Shown piece by piece: positions 57,986 through 64,000 of a stretch of DNA of 64,000 nt. The notes beneath the pieces were generated by a model that searched no databases, was not told the DNA's origin, and worked only from the letters and a program-made list of their open reading frames with translations. This stretch comes from CAZVKN01 sp964627035 (GTDB lineage Bacteria > Electryoneota > AABM5-125-24 > Hatepunaeales > Hatepunaeaceae): assembly GCA_964627035.1 (NCBI GenBank), contig CAZVKN010000003.1, forward strand, positions 115,597 through 179,596, in the 5' to 3' direction. The position numbers were made by a program, and so were the translations under genes. How positions within the stretch are numbered: position 1 is the stretch's first letter; each line of letters starts with the position of its first letter.

Positions 57986-59575
57986 ATGAAACGCTCACGC
58001 AGAGCGATAAAGATGTTTCTAATGGTATCGGTTGTCCTGTTCGGTGTCTGGACCTGGTCGCACCTCAGTACAGCGGGCGGCACAATAATCGGACAGGCAC
58101 AAAAGATAGTCGGGATAATGAGCCTGATACACAGCTCGTATGTCGAAGCACCCGATCTGGATATTTTAACTGAAGGCGCAATCGAGGGGATGTTGAAACG
58201 GTTGGATCCGCATTCGGTTTATATCCCGCCTGCCGATCAAGTGAAAATTGATGAGGTTGATCACGGTGAGTTTGAAGGGATCGGTATATCGTTTGTAATT
58301 CAAAATGAGCTAATCACGGTCATTGCCCCCATTCCCGGCACCCCATCCGAAAGACTCGGTATCCGATCAGGTGACAGAATTATTGAGATAGACGGAATTT
58401 CTGCTTTCGGAATCACAAATGAGGAAGTGTTCAAAAAACTGCGGGGACCTGCCGGATCAACGGTTAACATTGTGATTGCTCGGACAGGTGTGCCTCAACC
58501 GCTTGAATTCACGATAGTACGCGCCAAGATACCGATTCGCTCTGTGTTAGCGAGCTTCATGCTCGACGATTCCACCGGATATTTGCTGCTAAATCAATTT
58601 ACCGCAACATCCGGGATTGAACTTGACACAACCTTGACAAATCTGGTTGAAGCGGGGATGACTCGCCTGATTTTCGACCTGCGTAACAATCAGGGGGGGA
58701 GGCTCAGTCAGGCGGTTGAAATAGCTGATATGTTGATACCGGGTGGTCATGTCATGGTATCGCGTCTCGGCAGAAAATCGCAGGACAATGAGGTTTACTA
58801 TTCGACCGATCAGGCGACTCATCCTCTGTTTGATCTTATTGTTCTTATTAACGGCGGCAGTGCATCGGCATCGGAGATCATAGCAGGTGCGGTACAGGAT
58901 CTTGATCGCGGCTTTATTGTCGGCGAAAACAGTTTTGGTAAAGGATTGGTACAGCATCCGTATGGGTTAAAATCGGGAGGCGTGATTCGACTTTCGACGG
59001 CTCATTGGTACACACCCTCAGGGCGGCTTGTGCAACGACCTTATGACAAAGGACGTGGCGAATACTATGCTGTCCGTTACAAAGATCCGGATTCGACGGA
59101 CAATGGTGACAGAGAAGCATTTGAGACTCTTGGTGGACGAACAGTGTACTCTTCATCAGGCATCACTCCTGATGAGATTGTTGAAGGAGAGAGAATTACC
59201 AGAGCGACAATTCAACTGCTGAATAAGCGGCTCATTTTCAAGTTTGCGCGTCAGTTTGTTGATGAGAACGGTTTATCGTCATCAGACAGCTTTAACGAGT
59301 TTGAAAGCGGATTTGTGGTGACGGATGAGGATATCGAGTCGCTGATTGAATTAGCGAAAGCGGACACCCTGGAGTACCCCCCGCCGGCTCTGGAGCGTGA
59401 CCGTGATTACTTGAAGACTCAGATTAAGGCGGAGATCGCTCAATTAGTGTGGAGTGCTCGTAATAATTATTACCGGATTCGCACCAAAAACGATCCGGTT
59501 GTCAGAAAATCTTTGGAGCTGTTCGATGATGCAGCTAAAGTTGCTGCACTATGGCACAAGCCGGAAAAAGGTTGA
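57986..59575 (+). CDS. ctpA: C-terminal processing peptidase (S41 family)
   Basis: 529 residues. An N-terminal anchor (about 10-30) directs the protein to the periplasm. A PDZ domain (about 85-170) includes the GIRSGDRIIEIDGI loop. The catalytic serine is in NGGSASASEIIAGA (about residue 294), and the lysine is in GENSFGKGLVQ (about 317), a Ser-Lys dyad. Family length is normal, with a C-terminal helical extension of about 100 residues. Such proteases trim or degrade envelope proteins and peptidoglycan hydrolases. A run of seven G occurs within the gene (58692-58698). The ATG is at 57986. It is followed by repeats and the Ton operon. Confidence 0.94.
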   Translation: MKRSRRAIKMFLMVSVVLFGVWTWSHLSTAGGTIIGQAQKIVGIMSLIHSSYVEAPDLDILTEGAIEGMLKRLDPHSVYIPPADQVKIDEVDHGEFEGIGISFVIQNELITVIAPIPGTPSERLGIRSGDRIIEIDGISAFGITNEEVFKKLRGPAGSTVNIVIARTGVPQPLEFTIVRAKIPIRSVLASFMLDDSTGYLLLNQFTATSGIELDTTLTNLVEAGMTRLIFDLRNNQGGRLSQAVEIADMLIPGGHVMVSRLGRKSQDNEVYYSTDQATHPLFDLIVLINGGSASASEIIAGAVQDLDRGFIVGENSFGKGLVQHPYGLKSGGVIRLSTAHWYTPSGRLVQRPYDKGRGEYYAVRYKDPDSTDNGDREAFETLGGRTVYSSSGITPDEIVEGERITRATIQLLNKRLIFKFARQFVDENGLSSSDSFNEFESGFVVTDEDIESLIELAKADTLEYPPPALERDRDYLKTQIKAEIAQLVWSARNNYYRIRTKNDPVVRKSLELFDDAAKVAALWHKPEKG

Positions 59576-59609
59576 CAGATTAAAATAAATTAACTAATAT
59601 AAACGTGAG

Positions 59610-59728
59610 TTCACTCAAAGCTCACAAAGTACCGCAGAGATCGCAAAAGGGCAAACGTTGCCCGCTGTCAACCGCGGCGGGTTGACGACGGATGAACTGA
59701 ACCGCGGTACTTAGCGATCTTTGCGTGA
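59610..59728. repeat. Inverted repeat enclosing a GGTTGAC hairpin
   Basis: The arms TTCACTCAAAG..ACAAAGTACCGC (59610-59635) and GCGGTACTTAGCGATCTTTGCGTGAA (in two parts, 59703-59728) are an imperfect inverted repeat. Between them is a CTGTCAACC..GGTTGAC hairpin (59663-59687) of the miniature-element type. It lies between the protease and exbB genes and may terminate or insulate transcription. Confidence 0.75.
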
Positions 59729-59770
59729 AAAATTAACTAAACTCGTTATCGTAAAAACGGTAGAGGAAAA

Positions 59771-60382
59771 ATGGTCGATTATTTCATTAAGGGTGGAAAC
59801 TTCATGTGGCCGATACTTTTTGCATTGGTACTCGGTTTGGTATTCTCCCTTGAGCGTTTCTGGACGCTGATGCGTGCTACGATTAACGCCCGAAAATTCA
59901 CAAAAGATATTGACGAAGCGCTGGATGACGGTGGGACAGAGAAAGCAATTGAAGTCTGTTCTAATACTCGCGGACCGATTGCCAACGTTGTTCACGCAGG
60001 TTTAATTCGTACCGGTCGTGGTATTGAGGCTGTTGAAAAGGCAATCATGTCCTCCGGAACAATTGAGATGGCGTTTCTCGAGAAAAACCTGGTATGGCTG
60101 GCGACAGTGGTATCGCTTGCGCCGATGTTAGGGTTCCTCGGAACGGTCAGCGGTATGGTCGGCGCATTTGACTCAATCGCAAAAGCGGACGACATATCAC
60201 CGTCACTTGTTGCGGGCGGTATCTCCGAGGCGCTGTTGACAACCATGTTCGGTCTGATCGTGGCTATCATTGTTCAGTTCACGCACAATTTCTTTGTGGC
60301 GCGAATTGACAAACTCGTGGCAGACATGGAGGAGTCAACGCAGGAAGTTGTTGATCTCCTGATTGAGAAAGAGTTGACCTAA
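59771..60382 (+). CDS. exbB: ExbB/TolQ-type proton channel
   Basis: 203 residues with three membrane segments: near residues 8-30, about 100-125 and about 150-175. MWPILFALVLGLVFSLERFW begins the first helix. LGFLGTVSGMVGAFDSIA and SEALLTTMFGLIVAIIVQF are the conserved channel helices. Together with ExbD it uses the proton gradient to energise TonB for outer-membrane uptake. The ATG follows AGAGGA at normal spacing. It is the first gene of exbB-exbD-exbD-tonB, with dsbD downstream. Confidence 0.94.
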   Translation: MVDYFIKGGNFMWPILFALVLGLVFSLERFWTLMRATINARKFTKDIDEALDDGGTEKAIEVCSNTRGPIANVVHAGLIRTGRGIEAVEKAIMSSGTIEMAFLEKNLVWLATVVSLAPMLGFLGTVSGMVGAFDSIAKADDISPSLVAGGISEALLTTMFGLIVAIIVQFTHNFFVARIDKLVADMEESTQEVVDLLIEKELT

Positions 60383-60397
60383 ACTGGGTGGCGCATA

Positions 60398-60823
60398 GTG
60401 CTGCTTGAAAAGAAAAAGAAAAGGGATCACGAGATTCCGACGTCGTCCATGGCTGACATAGCCTTCCTGTTGCTGATTTTCTTTTTGGTCACAACAACGA
60501 TGGACACGGACAAGGGAATCCCGATGATCCTCCCGGAACGGGGTGGTGAGCTTAAGATCAATCCGAAAAACATCGCCAAGATTTTGGTCAACGAGTCCGG
60601 TGACGTACTCTTTGACAATGAAATTGTTGACGATGCCATTCTGCGTGAGCTGGTTACGACCCGATTGAAGGAGCGCGGCTATGATGTTGATGGCAAACCG
60701 AAGCTGATTGTCTCTATCAAGACGGATCGCGACACGGAGTATGATCGTTACATTACCATCCTCGATATTGTAAAGGAATCGGGTGCGACAAAGATTTCAA
60801 TTGCCGAGCCCGATAAAGAATAG
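60398..60823 (+). CDS. exbD: ExbD/TolR family protein, first copy
   Basis: 141 residues starting at GTG 60398, 15 bp after exbB and preceded by GGGTGG. A charged N-terminus (LEKKKKRDHEIPTSSMAD) precedes one membrane helix (IAFLLLIFFLVTTTM), in which the conserved Asp (D of MADIAF) lines the proton path. The periplasmic domain is of normal length. It is one of two consecutive ExbD-type genes; such pairs are typical of FCB Ton systems, where the copies may interact with different TonB-type partners. Confidence 0.93.
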   Translation: MLLEKKKKRDHEIPTSSMADIAFLLLIFFLVTTTMDTDKGIPMILPERGGELKINPKNIAKILVNESGDVLFDNEIVDDAILRELVTTRLKERGYDVDGKPKLIVSIKTDRDTEYDRYITILDIVKESGATKISIAEPDKE

Positions 60824-60844
60824 ATTTGCTAACCAAATGTGATT

Positions 60845-60916
60845 TGTAGTCGTGGTTGTCTCAACTCGATGATCAAGTTCAACCACGACGTCGGACTTGG
60901 GACAAGCCCGACCACA
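60845..60916. repeat. Long-form GTAGTCG palindrome between the two exbD genes
   Basis: The arms TGTAGTCGTGGTTG and CAAGCCCGACCACA surround an inner GTTCAACCACGACGTCGG segment. The repeat lies within the Ton operon. As a structured spacer it could reduce read-through or alter mRNA stability (inference). Confidence 0.82.
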
Positions 60917-60946
60917 GTAACATATCACTGCAACTGAGGGAAAGCC

Positions 60947-61357
60947 GTGTTTCAGAAGAAACAGAAGGCAAAACAAGATATTCCGACTTCATCTCTGCCG
61001 GACATTATCTTTCTGTTGCTGTTCTTTTTTATGGTGACAACGGTTATTAAAAGAACACAGGGAATCCCGATTGTCGTTCCTGCCGCTTATCAGACCAAGA
61101 AGATCGAGTCCAAGCGTCATCTCTCTTACGTTTGGGCGGACGAGAACAACAACATCTCGATTGACGACAAGTTGACACCGATGAGAGCGATCTCCAAGAT
61201 TATGAGGCAGAAACTGGATGATGACAACCGCATGGTCGTCTCGATGAAAATTGACAAGCGGGCAAAGATGAGTCTCGTGACGGATATCCAGGAACAGCTC
61301 CGCGATGCATACGCCATTCGTGTCAGCTACGCTACCCGCTTTAAGGGCGGAGGTTAG
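60947..61357 (+). CDS. exbD: ExbD/TolR family protein, second copy
   Basis: 136 residues, starting at GTG 60947 after GAGGGAAAG. It has the same plan as the first copy: N-terminal FQKKQKAKQDIPTSSLPD, a membrane helix IIFLLLFFFMVTTVI with conserved Asp just before it, and a periplasmic domain of about 95 residues. The periplasmic part is only distantly similar to copy 1, so they are ancient paralogues. It is separated from tonB by two bases and is thus probably coupled to it. Confidence 0.93.
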   Translation: MFQKKQKAKQDIPTSSLPDIIFLLLFFFMVTTVIKRTQGIPIVVPAAYQTKKIESKRHLSYVWADENNNISIDDKLTPMRAISKIMRQKLDDDNRMVVSMKIDKRAKMSLVTDIQEQLRDAYAIRVSYATRFKGGG

Positions 61358-61359
61358 AA

Positions 61360-62013
61360 ATGATTAAAAATCCCAAATACGACTTGCGGTATCAGTACCG
61401 TCAAGTTTTGGAAGCATCTACAGTCGTATCTCTGCTCGCAATCATCATCATGCTGATGGTTTTTAAGAAGTTTGAAACGATCATCAATCTGAAAGGAATG
61501 GATGCTCCTGCTATTGAGGTTGAAGATATTCCGATCACCCGCACTGTCAAGAAAATGGAAATTCCTCGCAAGCCGACCATTCCGATTGAAGATCCCGACA
61601 TTGACATGGCTGATGACATTGATCTGCCTGATCTGGAAGATTTCTTTGATCCCGATCTTTCGCCACCTCCACCTCCACCACCTGACGAGGAAGTGATCCC
61701 GTTCTTCAAGGTCGAACACCCGCCTGTCCTTACAGGTGGAAATCAGGCAATCGCCAATTACATAGTCAGGCATGATCTGTTCCCCCGCATGGCTCGTGAA
61801 GCAGGTGTTTCAGGTAAAGTGATGGTCGAATTTGTGGTTGACAAGGAAGGTAACACGCGTGAGGTCAAAGCTATTCAGGAGAGACCCCCCGGTCTCGGTT
61901 TTGGTGAAGCAGGTGTTAAGGTGATGAAGGCGATGAAATTTCAACCGGGAATGCAGCGTGACAGACCGGTGTCGGTCAGAATGCAGCAGCCGATCAGCTT
62001 TACAATGCAATAG
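61360..62013 (+). CDS. tonB: TonB family protein
   Basis: 217 residues. An N-terminal basic segment precedes the single membrane helix (about 22-40, VVSLLAIIIMLMVFKKF). A periplasmic linker is rich in acidic residues and ends in PPPPPPPDEEVIP. The C-terminal TonB domain (about 125-217) includes YIVRHDLFPRMAREAGVSG, VEFVVDKEGNTREV and AMKFQPGMQ..RPVSVRM, the canonical signature. It transduces proton-motive force from ExbB/ExbD to outer-membrane receptors. No receptor gene is in the window. The ATG lies two bases after the second exbD. Confidence 0.94.
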   Translation: MIKNPKYDLRYQYRQVLEASTVVSLLAIIIMLMVFKKFETIINLKGMDAPAIEVEDIPITRTVKKMEIPRKPTIPIEDPDIDMADDIDLPDLEDFFDPDLSPPPPPPPDEEVIPFFKVEHPPVLTGGNQAIANYIVRHDLFPRMAREAGVSGKVMVEFVVDKEGNTREVKAIQERPPGLGFGEAGVKVMKAMKFQPGMQRDRPVSVRMQQPISFTMQ

Positions 62014-62113
62014 TCCGGTTTGCTCGTATAACTTTGGTGAGTTATGGAATAATCAGAACTCATTCAAAGGAATATAGTAAGAGCATTTTCAGTTGATCAC
62101 TATAGGAAATTTA

Positions 62114-63931
62114 ATGAATAACCCGTTTACAAAACGCAAGTCCACCATAATAGTTGGACTTGCGTTTCTTTTTATTACATCAGCATTTGCTCAGTTTGAT
62201 CTGGATCCGGAGAATGATATTCCGCTCAGTGCGGAAGTAGTCGGATCCAGCGTACCGTCCAACGGTTCCGGAATGTTGAAGATTACAATTGACATGCCGG
62301 ACCTGACCCACATTACGAGCCGGGATTTCGGCTTCTTCTTCGTTGAACCTGATTCTGTGGATGGGATCAACTGGGGAATACCATCCTTCCCGACACCGGT
62401 GAAGCATGACGGTGATGATGTTTATCAGGGGAAAGTGGAACTGACAGTTCCGTTTACCATAGGTTCACACAAGCAAGGCAGTGAAGTTACCGTTGAAGGA
62501 ACTGTCGGTTATCAGGTATGTACCGAGTCGGAACCGATCTACTGCACACCGCCCATCGAGCGAAGATTCAGCGCACTTTTCAGCGCCGGAGCAGCAGGAG
62601 CAGGCAGTCGGGTTTCATCGTCCGGTTTAACTGAAGAATTGACCATCGAACAGCGTGCCATCCGGGCACTGGAAAGCGGTTCCATATTTGCCCTTTTATG
62701 GATATTCATCGGTGGAGTGCTGCTCAGCCTGACCCCCTGCGTTTACCCCATGATACCGATTACAATCGCTTACATCGGTGCCCGTTCGGAAGGGCAGAAA
62801 CTGAAGGGCTTGTCACTGTCGCTGGTGTTCGTGCTTGGGCTGGGATTGATGTACTCATCGCTGGGCGTAGTTGCCGCTGCTACAGGTGGTGTGTTCGGTT
62901 TGAGCGGTCAAAACCCGTATGTCATCGGCTTCGTCACGATTGTATTTCTGGTGATGGGAATAGGGATGCTGGGGGCGTTCGAGATCGCACTGCCGTCATC
63001 AATTCAGACCAAGATCACCGGAGGTCAGCGGAAGGGCTATTTCGGAGCGCTGCTCGTGGGTGCCACTACCGGATTGGTAGCCGCACCTTGTGTCGGTCCG
63101 GTTCTGATTGCGCTGTTGGGGTGGGTTTCATCCACAGGCAATCTGTTTCTTGGATTTCTGTATCTGTTCGTGTTTGCATGCGGGCTGGGTGTTTTGTTCA
63201 TAGTAATAGGCACGTTTGCCGGAGCTATGTCTGCACTTCCAACTGCCGGTGTGTGGATGGATACAATCAAGAAAGGGTTCGGCGTCATTATGATCGCTAT
63301 GGCTCTTTACTTTGGCAAATCAATGATTCCGGCTGATTGGCATTTGCTACTTGTCGGATTGGGATTTCTACTCTTTGCGGGGATGCTGGGTGGATTTTCA
63401 CGGGCAGAATCGGATGCAGGAATGGGACGGATGATCGGCAGAGGATTTGCAAGATTTGTTGTACTGATCGGTATGTTTTATGTCCTGCTTGCATTGGTTC
63501 GTCTGGAGGGAATTAATCTAACTGCACCATCAACAAGCCAGAGTTCGGTTCAAAGTACTGATGGAACTCACAAAGCCGGTGTTAGCTGGATTTACGACGA
63601 TGAAACCGCTGCATTCGATCAGGCAAAGCTGACCGGTCAAGTGGTGGTCATTGATTTCTGGGCTGAATGGTGTGCTGCATGCAAGGAGCTGGATCATAAG
63701 ACCTTCAGTGACTCCAAAGTATTTGACACCATCAATAGCAACTTCATTCCGCTGAAGATAAATGGCACTAAGGTCACTGATGAGGTTAAAACCGTCTGGG
63801 CAAAATACGGCGTAAAGGGCTTGCCAACGGTTCTGTTCTTGTCACCAGAGGGAGAGGAGTTAGCCCGATTTGAAGCATTTAGAACGGTGGATGAAGTGAT
63901 GCCTCTGCTGATTGATCTGATTGATAATTGA
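62114..63931 (+). CDS. dsbD: Thiol:disulfide interchange protein DsbD
   Basis: 605 residues from ATG 62114, which follows AGGAA; an in-frame start at 62093 is less likely. The signal peptide is about 1-23. A DsbD-alpha-like domain (about 25-175) lacks an obvious CxxC. Eight or so membrane helices follow (about 195-480), with the redox-active cysteines in LTPCVYPMIP and AAPCVGPVL. A C-terminal thioredoxin-like gamma domain has FWAEWCAACKELDH (C520, C523). It moves electrons from cytoplasmic thioredoxin to periplasmic thiol proteins such as the TlpA-like lipoprotein at 57224-57811. Normal length. Confidence 0.94.
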   Translation: MNNPFTKRKSTIIVGLAFLFITSAFAQFDLDPENDIPLSAEVVGSSVPSNGSGMLKITIDMPDLTHITSRDFGFFFVEPDSVDGINWGIPSFPTPVKHDGDDVYQGKVELTVPFTIGSHKQGSEVTVEGTVGYQVCTESEPIYCTPPIERRFSALFSAGAAGAGSRVSSSGLTEELTIEQRAIRALESGSIFALLWIFIGGVLLSLTPCVYPMIPITIAYIGARSEGQKLKGLSLSLVFVLGLGLMYSSLGVVAAATGGVFGLSGQNPYVIGFVTIVFLVMGIGMLGAFEIALPSSIQTKITGGQRKGYFGALLVGATTGLVAAPCVGPVLIALLGWVSSTGNLFLGFLYLFVFACGLGVLFIVIGTFAGAMSALPTAGVWMDTIKKGFGVIMIAMALYFGKSMIPADWHLLLVGLGFLLFAGMLGGFSRAESDAGMGRMIGRGFARFVVLIGMFYVLLALVRLEGINLTAPSTSQSSVQSTDGTHKAGVSWIYDDETAAFDQAKLTGQVVVIDFWAEWCAACKELDHKTFSDSKVFDTINSNFIPLKINGTKVTDEVKTVWAKYGVKGLPTVLFLSPEGEELARFEAFRTVDEVMPLLIDLIDN

Positions 63932-64000
63932 CTATTAATAATAAATTAGGTAATTAGTTAAGGTTTTGCACAAAGTTAGTTAGATAATTGACCAAGATTT
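63932..64000. other. AT-rich end of window
   Basis: Only 69 bases remain after the DsbD stop. They are AT-rich with TTAGTTA-type direct repeats (TAATTAGTTA, AGTTAGTTAGATAATTGAC). Nothing else can be supported. Confidence 0.4.

Overview
The window reads as a chromosomal segment from a diderm bacterium of the FCB (Fibrobacteres-Chlorobi-Bacteroidetes) supergroup, most likely one of its candidate phyla rather than a classical Bacteroidetes. Six intact proteins end in a type-A (T9SS-like) C-terminal sorting domain of the NPFN..T.I form. A PorV-like outer-membrane protein, an Omp85 protein, TonB/ExbB/ExbD and several secreted multi-domain proteins support an outer membrane. No rRNA, CRISPR array, intact transposase or prophage was seen. 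One tRNA-Pro(CGG) is present.

Layout. 1-3.5 kb: isoprenoid genes ispD-ispF and a membrane-bound SpoIIE-type phosphatase. 3.7-5.1 kb: two secreted proteins, one FGE-like and one with a sorting domain. 5.4-9.1 kb: operon of polysaccharide deacetylase, GlcD-type FAD oxidase and TRAP DctM. 9.4-18.2 kb: secreted FG-GAP protein, tRNA-Pro, plsC and tatD, an Arg-rich secreted protein, a secreted serine hydrolase and the relic of its paralogue. 18.5-21 kb: operon of isochorismatase-like hydrolase, TrxR-like flavoprotein without CxxC, and RlmN/Cfr-like radical SAM protein. 21.4-25 kb: rhomboid protease coupled to a ClpX-like AAA+ ATPase, then a cysteine desulfurase. 25.1-31 kb: envelope operon of propeller, giant barrel-like protein and Omp85. 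31.2-37.7 kb: glgA and a signalling cluster of CheY, Hpt, a REC-PP2C-HATPase-STAS fusion and a HAMP-PAS histidine kinase. 37.9-47 kb: CapA-type surface phosphoesterase, a haem lipoprotein and two tandem paralogous sorting-domain proteins. 47-50.2 kb: a degraded region with gene relics, duplicated segments, a miniature element and a plasmid/phage-like ATPase with iteron-like repeats upstream. 50.2-57 kb: GAF-GGDEF cyclase, hutI, PorV-like protein, a BNR-like secreted protein and thioredoxin. 57.2-64 kb: TlpA, C-terminal protease, ExbB-ExbD-ExbD-TonB and DsbD.

The intergenic DNA is unusually rich in dispersed palindromes of at least five families. One is a ~131-bp miniature element with terminal inverted repeats. 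At 14.16 kb it is inserted into a member of another repeat family and flanked by a 5-bp target duplication, so it has moved. Several of these repeats are open in frame with the following gene, and a longest-ORF caller would place those starts too far upstream. I corrected the starts at 35664, 54443 and 56717.

The most interesting candidates for undescribed biology are: the partner-switch module fused into one polypeptide (33721-35664); the radical SAM/flavoprotein/isochorismatase trio (18501-20973); the rhomboid-ClpX-like pair (21390-23716); the three-gene outer-membrane operon (25120-30972); and the iteron-plus-ATPase locus (48575-49973). All functional statements are from motif reading only; no database search was run.
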